This document shows, piece after piece, positions 32,673 to 41,575 of a DNA stretch of 64,000 bases; position 1 is the stretch's first letter; every line of letters starts with the position of its first letter. The position numbers and the translations under genes were made by a program. This stretch comes from Thioclava sediminum. GTDB taxonomy: Bacteria > Pseudomonadota > Alphaproteobacteria > Rhodobacterales > Rhodobacteraceae. Under the pieces are notes generated by a model, which was given only the letters and a program-made list of their open reading frames with translations, was not told the DNA's origin and searched no databases. The stretch spans positions 496,001-560,000 of the forward strand of contig NZ_MPZV01000001.1 of the NCBI RefSeq assembly GCF_002020355.1, written 5' to 3'.

Positions 32673-33095
32673 ATGATCCGCAAGCACGCATCGGCCCATT
32701 GGGAAGGCACCATCAAGGGCGGCAAAGGCACGATTTCGACCGAGAGCGGCGCGCTGAAGTCGCAGCCCTACGGTTTTAACACCCGGTTCGAGGATGAGCC
32801 CGGTTCGAATCCCGAGGAATTGATCGGCGCGGCTCACGCGTCCTGCTTCTCGATGGCGCTGTCGCTTCAGCTCGAGCAGGCAGGCGTCTCGGACGTCGTG
32901 ATAGACACCAAGGCGGAAATCTCGCTCGACAAGGAAGGCGACGGCTTCGCGGTGAAGAAATCCGCGCTGACCTCGACCGTGAAAGGTACTGGCGACGAGG
33001 AGGCCATCCGCAAGGCGGCCGAGGGCGCCAAGGAAGGCTGTCCGATCTCGAAACTTCTGAGCTGCGAGATCACGCTGGACCTGACGATCAACTGA
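32673..33095 (+). CDS. OsmC-family peroxiredoxin
   Basis: Protein of 140 residues from ATG 32673, preceded by TAGGAGGGATTC. N-terminal beta strands (ASAHWEGTIKGGKGTIST) are followed by NPEELIGAAHASCFSMALSL with the peroxidatic cysteine, and KEGCPISKLLS with the second cysteine. The arrangement is that of OsmC rather than Ohr. It reduces organic hydroperoxides. It ends just before a strong bidirectional terminator shared with the convergent GST gene. Confidence 0.9.
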   Translation: MIRKHASAHWEGTIKGGKGTISTESGALKSQPYGFNTRFEDEPGSNPEELIGAAHASCFSMALSLQLEQAGVSDVVIDTKAEISLDKEGDGFAVKKSALTSTVKGTGDEEAIRKAAEGAKEGCPISKLLSCEITLDLTIN

Positions 33096-33118
33096 GCAGG
33101 TTTTGATGTATCAAAGCA

Positions 33119-33146
33119 AAAGGGCGCCCGGTGAGGCGCCCTTTTT
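33119..33146. terminator. Bidirectional terminator between osmC-type gene and GST
   Basis: The stem GGGCGCC/GGCGCCC with a 6-nt loop is flanked by AAAA on the left and TTTTT on the right, so it can terminate both converging transcripts. Confidence 0.9.
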
Positions 33147-33165
33147 CATGTCTTGGGTCTCGCGT

Positions 33166-33855
33166 TCAGCGCTTGAAGAGATGCTTCTGCGCTTCGCGGC
33201 TCGAATTGTCGCTGCGCTCATCGGCAGAGAGGGCCCGGCCCGCTTTGACGCCCGGGCGGTCGCCGACTTCGTCGAGCCAGCGCTTCAGGTTCGGCTTGTC
33301 GTCGAGCGTCTGCTCCTGCCCTTCCCAGAGCGAAGCCCACCCCCAGGACGCCATATCCGCGATCGAGTAGAAATCGCCCGCGAGGTAGCGGGTCTCGGCC
33401 AGACGGCGGTCCATGACGCCATAAAGACGACCGGTTTCAGCCCGGTAGCGATCCTTCGCATAAGGAAGGTCCTGCGACGGCTCCAGCTTGGGCGCGTATT
33501 TCAGGAAGTGGTGCGCCTGACCGGCCATCGGGCCGAGCCCGCCGACCTGCCAGAACAGCCATTCGTCGACCGCGATCCGGTCGCGCTCGGTCTCACCGTA
33601 GAACTGACCAGTCTTGCGGGCGAGGTATTGCAGGATCGCGCCGCTCTCGAAGATCGAGACGGGTTCGCCATCCGGGCCGTCGCGGTCGATGATCGCGGGC
33701 ATCCGGTTGTTGGGCGAGATTTTCAGGAATTCCGGCTCGAATTGCTCGCCCTTGCCGATATTCACCAGGTGGGTCTCGTAGGGCAGGCCCATCTCTTCGA
33801 GCGCGATGGAAATTTTCCAGCCGTTCGGCGTGGGCCAATAATAAAGGTCGATCAT
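33166..33855 (-). CDS. Glutathione S-transferase family protein (YfcG/YghU-like)
   Basis: Protein of 229 residues. N-terminal thioredoxin-fold half: MIDLYYWPTPNGWKISIALE, then NNRMPAIIDRDGPDGEPVSI and FESGAILQYLARK, the glutathione-binding ESxAI segment. The helical C-terminal half contains VDEWLFWQVGGLGPMAGQ. The TPN motif at positions 9-11 with no catalytic Tyr/Ser/Cys in the usual place points to the Nu-class, which reduces disulfides or peroxides. Cytosolic. It converges on the OsmC-type gene. Confidence 0.88.
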   Translation of the reverse strand: MIDLYYWPTPNGWKISIALEEMGLPYETHLVNIGKGEQFEPEFLKISPNNRMPAIIDRDGPDGEPVSIFESGAILQYLARKTGQFYGETERDRIAVDEWLFWQVGGLGPMAGQAHHFLKYAPKLEPSQDLPYAKDRYRAETGRLYGVMDRRLAETRYLAGDFYSIADMASWGWASLWEGQEQTLDDKPNLKRWLDEVGDRPGVKAGRALSADERSDNSSREAQKHLFKR

Positions 33856-33889
33856 GGGGTCTCCGTCAGGTTAGGCGGCAGGTTCCGCT

Positions 33890-34807
33890 CTACTTTGCCG
33901 CACGCTGGAACGAGGGCAATGCGAAACCCGGTGTGCGCGGACGCGCAAACAGGCGCGACCAGCGGGGGTCTTGCGCCTTGGGGAGTGCTTCGGCGAGAAA
34001 GGGAAGCGGCAGCCGGTCGGGCTGGCGCAGCACTTGACGGTAAAGGTCGAACAGCCCCTCGCGCATGTAGCAGGCGAAATGGCACACGCGTTTCGCGGGC
34101 GGGGCGACGGGATAGCCGAGATCTTCGAGCACCTCGATCACTTCGGGCGCGTCGATCTGCAGGTCAAGCCAGTTGCGCATCGGCTGCGACAGGCCATTTC
34201 CCAAAGACCGCTCGCGCCCGCCCGCGACGCCCCACTCGAACAGGAAATCGAACAGGTCGTTGTCGCGGCTGGTGACGTTGAGTACCTCGCAGCTGCGGCC
34301 CGCAGGGCTCGCCATCGCCTCTTCGGCGCGGCTCTGGAATTCCGCGGCGGCCAGCAGCACCATCCGCGCGACTTGCCCCGCATGGGCATGGCGCAGGGCC
34401 CGCAGGGCGACCCGCGCGCCCATTGAATGGCCGATGATGCCCACCGGACGCCCGGTCGCGGCATGAAGCGCGCCGATCAGGCGGGCAAGGCGCTGTGCGG
34501 CGATCTCGGCCATGTCGTAGATCCGGGTCAGCCGCCCCGTCGATTGCCAGCTGAACGCGATGCCCAGCCCTTCGCCAGGATTGCTGCCGTCGAAGCCGAG
34601 CGCGCGCGGCCAGCTGATCGCGGTATGCAGATTGAAGCTCGGCTCCATCGCGAAGATATGCTGATATGGATCGCGCCCCTCGACGCCCGCCGCATAGCCG
34701 TAGCCGTGGATCATCAAGACGACCGGGGCACCCTCTGGCAGCGCGCGCGCCTGAGCGATGACATCGGCGGGCAGCTCGGAGCTGGCATGGACCTTGAGAA
34801 GCGGCAT
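33890..34807 (-). CDS. Alpha/beta hydrolase family protein
   Basis: Protein of 305 residues with an early VVLMIHGYGYAAG (oxyanion loop) and the nucleophile elbow GIIGHSMGARVALRAL (serine within GHSMG). A later acidic stretch (TSRDNDLFDFLFEWG) and an H near the C-terminus (KRVCHFACYM) could complete the triad. No signal peptide, so cytosolic. I cannot assign a substrate; esterase or thioesterase activity is a guess from the fold. It faces away from metZ, sharing a 209-bp divergent promoter region. Confidence 0.8.
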   Translation of the reverse strand: MPLLKVHASSELPADVIAQARALPEGAPVVLMIHGYGYAAGVEGRDPYQHIFAMEPSFNLHTAISWPRALGFDGSNPGEGLGIAFSWQSTGRLTRIYDMAEIAAQRLARLIGALHAATGRPVGIIGHSMGARVALRALRHAHAGQVARMVLLAAAEFQSRAEEAMASPAGRSCEVLNVTSRDNDLFDFLFEWGVAGGRERSLGNGLSQPMRNWLDLQIDAPEVIEVLEDLGYPVAPPAKRVCHFACYMREGLFDLYRQVLRQPDRLPLPFLAEALPKAQDPRWSRLFARPRTPGFALPSFQRAAK

Positions 34808-35016
34808 TTGGGCCTCGGGGGAGGAGCGCAGGCGCGGGTTGTTGTTCTAATCCGAACGCGGCTTTTCGTCGGAAAGTTCCCGTGCCCTCGCGTGAGCCTG
34901 CAGCGACGGTACGCATTCGTTTTGTGCGATCGTGACATCGCCGCTATGCGTTGACCCAGCGCCGCCTGCGCGCTATCGCAGCCCCAAGCCGCGACAGACC
35001 GCCGCAGGAGGCACCG

Positions 35017-36192
35017 ATGACCGAGCGCAAGACCCGCACCAAACTCGTCCATGACGGCATTCGCCGCAGCCAATATGGCGAGCTGGCCGAGGCGATGTTC
35101 CTGACGCAGGGCTTTGCCTACCCCTCGGCCGAAGCCGCCGAGGCGCGGTTCCTCAACGCCTCCGATGATGAGTTCATCTATGCGCGCTACGGCAACCCCA
35201 CTACGCGCATGTTCGAAGACCGAATGGCCTCGATCGAAGGCACTGAAGACGCTTTCGCCTGCGCCTCCGGCATGGCCGCGATCAACGGCGCGCTGACCTG
35301 CCTCGTGAAGGCGGGCGATCACATCGTGGCAGCGCGCCAGATGTTCGGCTCCTGCCTGCATGTGCTGAAAGTTCTGCAGGGCTTCGGCGTCGACGTGACG
35401 CTGGTCGACGGCACCGATCTCGACGCGTGGCGCGCCGCGATGCGTCCCGAGACGAAGGTCTGCTTCTTCGAGAGCGTCTCGAATCCCGGCCTCGAAGTGA
35501 TGGATGTCGCGGGCATCGTGAAAATCGCCCATGAGGGCGGCGCGACGGTGGTAGTCGACAACGTCTTCGCCTCGCCGATCTTCTCGCGTGCAGTGGAGCT
35601 TGGCGCAGATGTGATCGTCTATTCCGCGACCAAGCACATTGATGGCGGCGGGCGCGTGCTCGGCGGTGTCGTACTCGGCACGAAGGAATATATCCGCGGT
35701 CCGCTTGAGACCTATGTGAAGCACACCGGCGGCGCGATGAGCCCGTTCCACGCCTGGGTTCTGCTGAGCGGGTTGCAGACGCTCGACCTGCGGGTGCGCG
35801 CGCAGGCGGCCAACGCGGCTGCCGTGGCCAGCGCCGTGGCAGGTCATGAGAAACTCGCCCGCACCGTCTATCCCGGCCTGATGGATCATCCCCAACATGC
35901 ATTGGCGATGGAGCAGATGGGCTCGGGCGGCACAATGCTCGCGCTCGACCTGAAGGGCGGCAAGGAGGCGGCGTTCCGCTTCCTCAACGCGCTGCAGATC
36001 GTGTCGATCTCGAACAACCTCGGCGATGCGAAATCCATCGCGACCCATCCGGCGACGACGACCCACAAGAACCTGTCGGAAGAGGAGCGGGAGGCGATCG
36101 CGATTACGCCTGGTCTGATCCGCATCTCGATGGGGATCGAGGACGGGGGCGACCTGATCGCCGACATCAAGGGGGCGCTCGACGCGGCCTGA
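35017..36192 (+). CDS. metZ: O-succinylhomoserine sulfhydrylase
   Basis: Protein of 391 residues from ATG 35017, preceded by CAGGAGGCACCG. A Cys/Met metabolism PLP enzyme: RYGNPTTRMFEDRMASIEG, ACASGMAAINGAL, the aspartate VVVDNVFASPIFSR and the PLP lysine in VYSATKHIDGGGRVLGG. The HIDGGGR context and length fit MetZ, which makes homocysteine directly from O-succinyl- (or O-acetyl-) homoserine and sulfide. I looked for a SAM-II riboswitch upstream and did not see its conserved core. It may be followed by folE2 in one unit. Confidence 0.92.
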   Translation: MTERKTRTKLVHDGIRRSQYGELAEAMFLTQGFAYPSAEAAEARFLNASDDEFIYARYGNPTTRMFEDRMASIEGTEDAFACASGMAAINGALTCLVKAGDHIVAARQMFGSCLHVLKVLQGFGVDVTLVDGTDLDAWRAAMRPETKVCFFESVSNPGLEVMDVAGIVKIAHEGGATVVVDNVFASPIFSRAVELGADVIVYSATKHIDGGGRVLGGVVLGTKEYIRGPLETYVKHTGGAMSPFHAWVLLSGLQTLDLRVRAQAANAAAVASAVAGHEKLARTVYPGLMDHPQHALAMEQMGSGGTMLALDLKGGKEAAFRFLNALQIVSISNNLGDAKSIATHPATTTHKNLSEEEREAIAITPGLIRISMGIEDGGDLIADIKGALDAA

Positions 36193-36289
36193 ACGGGGTG
36201 AACCGATTGCCGCGATCCGGCGTATTGTCTTGGACATCGCCCTCAAAAACCCCATATCTGGCGGGACCGGGCGCTCCGGAGGACAGGAT

Positions 36290-37384
36290 ATGAACGTGCA
36301 AGGCAGGATCGAGACCCCCGACAATGACGACGCCCGCGCCGCGCTCGACGTGCTGCGCGCATGGGCGGCGAAGGCCGACCCGGTCGAGGTCGCACAGCTC
36401 GATCCGGCGATCGCGCGGCTGCTGCCGGGCCACGAGGTCTCGAACTATCCCGATCTGAGCCGCGACTACGACGCGGATTTCGAGGCGGACGAGACCTACA
36501 AGGCGACGATGCCCGACCTGCAGAACGGCCCGTCCTCGCTGATCGTAGGCGCCCATACCCGGATCGAACATGTCGGCATCTCGAATTTCCGCCTGCCGGT
36601 GCGGTTTCATACCCGCGACAATGGCGATCTGACGCTGGAGGCGTCGGTCACCGGGACGGTCAGCCTCGAAGCGGAGAAGAAGGGCATCAACATGTCCCGC
36701 GTGATGCGCAGCTTCTACACCCACGCGGAGAAGACCTTCTCCTTCGAGGTGATGGAAGCCGCGCTCGACGATTACATGGATGATCTCGAGAGCTTCGACG
36801 CCCGTCTGATGATGCGGGTCTCTTTCCCGGTGAAGCGGCCCTCGCTGCGCTCCGGGCTGGAAGGCTGGCAGTATTACGATATCGCGCTGGAGCTGATAGA
36901 GACGGCCGGGGTGCGCACCAAGGTGATCCACCTCGATTACGTCTATTCCTCGACCTGCCCGTGCTCGCTGGAGCTGTCCGAACATGCCCGCGCCACCCGC
37001 GGCCAGCTGGCGACGCCCCATTCGCAGCGCTCCGTCGCGCGGATCTCGGCCGTGGTCGAGCCCGGCGAGGTGCTGTGGTTCGAGGATATGATCGATCTCG
37101 CCCGCGCCGCCGTGCCCACCGAGACGCAGGTCATGGTCAAGCGCGAGGACGAACAGGCCTTCGCCGAACTGAACGCCGCCAACCCGATCTTCGTCGAGGA
37201 TGCCGTGCGCGCCTTCGCCGAGCGCCTTCTTGCGGAACCGCGCGTCGGTGATTTCCGCATCGTGGCCAGCCATCAGGAAAGCCTGCACAGCCATGACGCC
37301 GTGGCCATGCTGACCGAGGGCGAGACCTTCGCATCCGCCAGCGTCGATCCGAAGCTGTTCGCCACACTGATCCATCAGGGCTGA
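36290..37384 (+). CDS. folE2: GTP cyclohydrolase FolE2 (type IB)
   Basis: Protein of 364 residues from ATG 36290, preceded by GGAGGACAGGAT; the frame extends upstream to 36230 but without a ribosome site. Key stretches are VGISNFRLPVRF, KKGINMSRVMRSFY, and STCPCSLELSEHARATRGQL with the metal-binding cysteine. FolE2 makes dihydroneopterin triphosphate for folate synthesis and can use metals other than zinc, so it often backs up or replaces FolE. No Zur-type palindrome was seen upstream. Confidence 0.94.
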   Translation: MNVQGRIETPDNDDARAALDVLRAWAAKADPVEVAQLDPAIARLLPGHEVSNYPDLSRDYDADFEADETYKATMPDLQNGPSSLIVGAHTRIEHVGISNFRLPVRFHTRDNGDLTLEASVTGTVSLEAEKKGINMSRVMRSFYTHAEKTFSFEVMEAALDDYMDDLESFDARLMMRVSFPVKRPSLRSGLEGWQYYDIALELIETAGVRTKVIHLDYVYSSTCPCSLELSEHARATRGQLATPHSQRSVARISAVVEPGEVLWFEDMIDLARAAVPTETQVMVKREDEQAFAELNAANPIFVEDAVRAFAERLLAEPRVGDFRIVASHQESLHSHDAVAMLTEGETFASASVDPKLFATLIHQG

Positions 37385-37562
37385 GCCCGGGTACGGGGCG
37401 CTGTCCCGGCGCGCGTTGATGCGCGTTGCAGGCGGTGAGGGGGCGCTGCCCCCCGCGCGCGTCTGCGCGCATCACAATTGGTAAGGGGGCTCTGCCCCCG
37501 CCCTCAGGGCCCCCGGGATATTTTCACAAGAGCGAAGAGAGGCGCGGAAGCTCACGTCAGGC
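37385..37562 (+). repeat. Dispersed intergenic repeat, copy 6, with extra GC hairpins
   Basis: Between folE2 and uvrD there are three hairpin-type modules in a row: CGGGGCGCTGTCCCGG near 37396, GGGGGCGCTGCCCCCC near 37440 with GCGCGCGTCTGCGCGC behind it, and GGGGGCTCTGCCCCCGCC near 37485. They end in CCCCCGGGATATTTTCAC and AAGAGCGAAG (to 37537). The full-length element of the family is 37484-37537; the upstream modules may be partial copies. Confidence 0.7.
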
Positions 37563-37577
37563 GAACATATGCCGAAC
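37563..37577. promoter_or_regulatory. LexA (SOS) box of alphaproteobacterial type upstream of uvrD
   Basis: GAAC-ATATGCC-GAAC is the reverse complement of the direct repeat GTTC-N7-GTTC recognised by LexA in Rhodobacter and other alphaproteobacteria. It lies 44 bp before the uvrD start codon, where a repressor site is expected. Confidence 0.8.
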
Positions 37578-37620
37578 ATGCCCCTTTCCCTCTGAGGGCC
37601 GAACCGCTAGATTGCCTCCC

Positions 37621-40071
37621 ATGAATTGGGCTGATGACGACGATCCGTATGAAGGGGCTGCGAGCCTGTCGCAACGTGCCATGGCGGGCGCCATGCAAGC
37701 GCGGAGCGCGCCGTATCTCGATGATCTGAATCCTGAACAACGAAAGGCTGTCGAGATACTTGATGGACCTTTGTTGATTCTCGCGGGGGCCGGTACGGGT
37801 AAGACGAAAACGCTTATGGCAAGGATTGCGCATCTCGTCACCCAAAGGCGTGCAAGGTCTGACGAAATCTTAGCGGTTACTTTTACCAATAAAGCAGCCC
37901 GAGAGATGAAGGACCGCCTTGAAAGGACGCCCTTCCATTTGAATGAGCCAATTAGATGGATGGGAACTTTTCATGCAATTTGCGTGAAGCTGTTGCGTCG
38001 CCACGCCGAGCTGGTGGGGCTGAAGTCGAATTTCACCATTCTCGATACCGACGACCAGATCCGGTTGCTCAAGCAGCTGATCGTTGCGGCCAATATGGAC
38101 GAGAAGCGTTGGCCTGCGCGGCAATTGGCGGGCCTAATCGACGGCTGGAAGAACAAGGCGCTGACGCCCGAGAAGGTCTCGGGCCGCGAGACGGCCGCCT
38201 TCGACAATCGCGGGTCCGAGCTGTACGCGGCCTATCAGGCGCGGCTGAAGACGCTCAACGCGGTCGATTTCGGCGATCTGCTGCTGCACATGGTCACGAT
38301 CTTCCAGACCCACGGGGATGTGCTCGCGCAATATCAGCGCTGGTTCAAATACATCCTCGTCGACGAGTATCAGGATACGAACGTCGCGCAGTACCTGTGG
38401 CTGCGGCTTCTGGCGCAGGGCCACAAGAATATCTGCTGCGTGGGCGATGACGACCAGTCGATCTATGGCTGGCGGGGCGCCGAGGTCGGCAACATCCTGA
38501 AATTCGAGAAGGATTTTCCCGGCGCCGCGGTGATCCGACTGGAGCAGAATTACCGCTCGACCGCGCATATCCTCTCTGCCGCGTCGGGGCTGATCACGGC
38601 CAATGAAGGGCGTCTGGGCAAGGAGCTCTGGACCGAGGCCGAGGGCGGCGAAAAGGTGCACCTGATCGGCCATTGGGACGGCGAGGAAGAAGCCCGCTGG
38701 ATCGGCGAAGAGGTCGAGGCGATCCAGCGCGGGACCCGTGGCAATCCGCCGATCAGCCTGAATTCGCAGGCCATTCTCGTGCGCGCCTCGCATCAGATGC
38801 GCGCCTTCGAGGATCGGTTCCTGACCATCGGTCTGCCCTATCGCGTCATCGGCGGTCCGCGCTTCTACGAGCGGCTCGAGATTCGCGACGCGATGGCCTA
38901 TTTCCGCCTCGTGACCTCGCCCGATGACGATCTGGCTTTCGAGCGGATCATCAACACGCCCAAGCGCGGCCTTGGCGACAAGGCGCAGCAGCGCATTCAG
39001 GTCGCCGCGCGCGAGAACGGGCTGAGCCTTCTGGACGGCGCGCGGCTCTTGGTGGCCGAAGGCGCGCTGTCGGGCAAGGCGGGTGGGCAGCTGCGGCTGT
39101 TCGTCGAGAACGTCGCGCGCTGGCATGAGGAGGTCGTGCAGGCCTCGCCCGCGACCGCTGTGACGCGGGCCGAGGATGACGATCTGCTGATCGAGCCTGC
39201 CGAGGATGGTGTGGCGCCCGCGAATGATCTCAGCCATGTGCGTCTGGCCGAACGGATCCTCGAGGAATCCGGCTATGTCGAGATGTGGCAGAACGACAAG
39301 ACGCCGGAAGCGCCCGGGCGGCTCGAGAACCTCAAGGAACTCGTCAAGGCGCTGGAGCAGTTCGACAATCTGCAGGGCTTCCTCGAACACGTCGCGCTGA
39401 TCATGGACAACGACAAGGCCGAGACCGAGGAGAAGGTCTCGATCATGACGCTGCACGCGGCCAAGGGCTTGGAATTCCCCGTGGTCTTCCTGCCGGGCTG
39501 GGAGGACGGGTTGTTCCCGTCGCAGCGCTCGATGGATGAGAGCGGCCTGAAGGGGCTCGAGGAAGAGCGGCGTCTGGCCTATGTCGGCATCACCCGCGCC
39601 GAGGAGCTTTGCACGATTTCCTTTGCGGGTAACCGCCGCGTCTATGGCCAGTGGCAAAGCCAGATGCCCTCGCGCTTCATCGACGAATTGCCACCTGCCC
39701 ATATCGACGTCCTGACGCCTCCGGGGCTCTACGGTGGTGGCATGAACGGGGGCGGCTTCGGCGGGTCCAGCGCGATGGAAGACCGCGTCTCGCGCGCCGA
39801 TGTCTACAACTCGCCGGGATGGCGGCGGCTGCAAAACGCGCAATCGCGCGGGACCAGCCAGCCCCGCGAGGCGCGCCATATGGTGATCGACGCCAAGGGC
39901 GAGAGCGATTACGAGATCGGCGACCGGGTCTTCCACAAGAAGTTCGGCTATGGCGAGGTGATGGGCTCGGAAGGCGACAAGCTCGTCGTGGAATTCGACA
40001 AGGCGGGCGAGAAGCGTCTGCTGTCGAGCTTCGTCGTGCCCGCCGCCGATGCCGACGACGTGCCGTTTTAA
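37621..40071 (+). CDS. uvrD: DNA helicase II (UvrD/PcrA)
   Basis: Protein of 816 residues from ATG 37621. Superfamily 1A helicase motifs: LNPEQRKAVEILDGPLLILA (Q motif), AGAGTGKTKTL (Walker A), VTFTNKAAREMK, VDEYQDTNVAQY (Walker B), VGDDDQSIYGWRGAE (motif III), LEQNYRSTAHIL, MTLHAAKGLEFPVVFLPGWE and VGITRAEELC. The C-terminus has a Tudor-like RNA-polymerase-binding segment (YEIGDRVFHKKFGYGEVMG). It unwinds DNA in nucleotide excision and mismatch repair. Codon usage in the first ~122 codons is AT-rich and unlike the rest. Preceded by a LexA box. Confidence 0.96.
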   Translation: MNWADDDDPYEGAASLSQRAMAGAMQARSAPYLDDLNPEQRKAVEILDGPLLILAGAGTGKTKTLMARIAHLVTQRRARSDEILAVTFTNKAAREMKDRLERTPFHLNEPIRWMGTFHAICVKLLRRHAELVGLKSNFTILDTDDQIRLLKQLIVAANMDEKRWPARQLAGLIDGWKNKALTPEKVSGRETAAFDNRGSELYAAYQARLKTLNAVDFGDLLLHMVTIFQTHGDVLAQYQRWFKYILVDEYQDTNVAQYLWLRLLAQGHKNICCVGDDDQSIYGWRGAEVGNILKFEKDFPGAAVIRLEQNYRSTAHILSAASGLITANEGRLGKELWTEAEGGEKVHLIGHWDGEEEARWIGEEVEAIQRGTRGNPPISLNSQAILVRASHQMRAFEDRFLTIGLPYRVIGGPRFYERLEIRDAMAYFRLVTSPDDDLAFERIINTPKRGLGDKAQQRIQVAARENGLSLLDGARLLVAEGALSGKAGGQLRLFVENVARWHEEVVQASPATAVTRAEDDDLLIEPAEDGVAPANDLSHVRLAERILEESGYVEMWQNDKTPEAPGRLENLKELVKALEQFDNLQGFLEHVALIMDNDKAETEEKVSIMTLHAAKGLEFPVVFLPGWEDGLFPSQRSMDESGLKGLEEERRLAYVGITRAEELCTISFAGNRRVYGQWQSQMPSRFIDELPPAHIDVLTPPGLYGGGMNGGGFGGSSAMEDRVSRADVYNSPGWRRLQNAQSRGTSQPREARHMVIDAKGESDYEIGDRVFHKKFGYGEVMGSEGDKLVVEFDKAGEKRLLSSFVVPAADADDVPF

Positions 40072-40080
40072 CCCTTCGCC

Positions 40081-40141
40081 CTTCGCCTTGGCGCAAATAT
40101 CCCGGGGGTGAGGCCGTCAGGCCGAGGGGGCAGCGCCCCCT
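40081..40141 (-). repeat. Dispersed intergenic repeat, copy 7
   Basis: On the minus strand: GGGGGCGCTGCCCCCTCGG, then CACCCCCGGGATATTTGCG, then CCAAGGCGAAG. It lies 10 bp after the uvrD stop, in reverse orientation to copy 6, so uvrD is bracketed by two copies pointing inward. Confidence 0.78.
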
Positions 40142-40270
40142 GCCCCGTCGCGATCCGCGCGGCTCTGTGGCAGATTTGCCCGGTATTCCGATGCATGCCG
40201 TCAAACGCTTGATCAGCGGGGAATTTCGCCGCAGCTAGAGGGTCACACCCGCGTGAGCGAGACTTGAAAG

Positions 40271-41575
40271 ATGACCGCCGATCCAAAGCCCCACCTGCCC
40301 GATCATCCGCAGCGCTATGCGCTTGTGAACGAATTGCACGCCCGCCCCTATCCGAAACTGGGCGTGCCGGGACATGCGGTCTATGTCGCATTCAAGGAGC
40401 CGCGCGATGCCGCCAATCGCGACCGCAGCAAGGATCACGATCACCTCGTCGATCTGCTGACGCGTCATGGCGCGGCGCAGCCGAAGGCGGGGATCACCCA
40501 TTACGGCGGCAAGATCGGGCGCCACGAGGTGAAATGGGAAAGCCATACCGAGTTCACCACCTATCTCGCGTTCGGCAAGGGCGTGTCGTCGCGCGCCTTC
40601 GACCCGGCGGAGACCGAGATCTACCCCGATAGCTGGATCGATGCGGCGCCCGGCGGACGGATCGCAGCGGTGCAGATTCGCATCGAGGAGCTGCCCGAGA
40701 ACCCCGACGACATCTCGCCGCTGCTGGAGCAATGGTTCGTCACCGAAAGCCTCGTCTGCACCTGGGTGCTCGACGGGGCGGCGGTGGTCGCGGGCGATTT
40801 CCGGATCGACCCGAACGGGCAGATGCGCTTTGCCGTCTTCGCGCGACCCGGCACCGGGCCCGGGCGGATCGGGCGCACGGTGCAGCGGCTTTGCGAGCTG
40901 GAAACCTATCGCGCGATGTCGATGCTGGGGCTGGCGCGGGCGCGCGACCTGTCGAAGCGGCTCAATGCGCTCGACCCGCGTCTGACCGAGATCGTCGACG
41001 GGATGGGCAATGACGCCAATTCCGCCGAAGAGACGCTGCACGACCTGCTGGAAATCTCCGCCGAGCTGGAGAGCCTCGCTGTGCAACATTCCTTCCGCTT
41101 CTCCGCGACCGGTGCCTATGAGGCGATCGTGCGCGAGCGGGTGGAGGCCCTACGCGAGAGCCGCTTCGAGGGGCGACAGAAGCTCAGCGAATTCATGGCT
41201 CGGCGCTACGATCCGGCGGTGCGCACGGTCAAATCGGCCGAAACGCGGCTGCGCCAGATGGTGACGCGGGCGGCGCGCGCGGGCGAGCTCTTGCGCACGC
41301 GGGTCGATGTGGAACGCTCGGCGCAGAACCAGAAAGTGCTGGAAAGCATGGATCGCCGGTCGGACCTTCAACTGCGCCTGCAGCACACGGTCGAGGGGCT
41401 GTCGGTGGTCGCGATCAGCTATTATGCGATCTCGGTCGCGGGCTACCTCGCCTATCCGCTCTCGAAGAAGATCGGACTGAGCAAAGAGCTGATGATGGCG
41501 GGGCTGACGCCGATCGTGATCCTCGCGGTCTGGCTGATGATCCGGCGCATCCGCAAGGGGATGGGCGGTCACTGA
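40271..41575 (+). CDS. DUF3422-family membrane protein
   Basis: Protein of 434 residues. The first ~25 residues HPQRYALVNELHARPYPKLG are the DUF3422 signature, followed by a long soluble domain and two C-terminal membrane helices (VAISYYAISVAGYLAYPL and LMMAGLTPIVILAVWLMI), ending in a basic tail. The family is widespread in proteobacteria but has no established function. It is probably anchored in the inner membrane with most of the protein in the cytoplasm. Overlaps ybaK by 7 bp tail-to-tail. Confidence 0.85.
   Translation: MTADPKPHLPDHPQRYALVNELHARPYPKLGVPGHAVYVAFKEPRDAANRDRSKDHDHLVDLLTRHGAAQPKAGITHYGGKIGRHEVKWESHTEFTTYLAFGKGVSSRAFDPAETEIYPDSWIDAAPGGRIAAVQIRIEELPENPDDISPLLEQWFVTESLVCTWVLDGAAVVAGDFRIDPNGQMRFAVFARPGTGPGRIGRTVQRLCELETYRAMSMLGLARARDLSKRLNALDPRLTEIVDGMGNDANSAEETLHDLLEISAELESLAVQHSFRFSATGAYEAIVRERVEALRESRFEGRQKLSEFMARRYDPAVRTVKSAETRLRQMVTRAARAGELLRTRVDVERSAQNQKVLESMDRRSDLQLRLQHTVEGLSVVAISYYAISVAGYLAYPLSKKIGLSKELMMAGLTPIVILAVWLMIRRIRKGMGGH

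Noticed and set aside
34808-35016. SAM-II riboswitch upstream of metZ
   Set aside because: Expected for alphaproteobacterial metZ/metX, but the conserved GCTAAA 3' core and pseudoknot pairing are not present.
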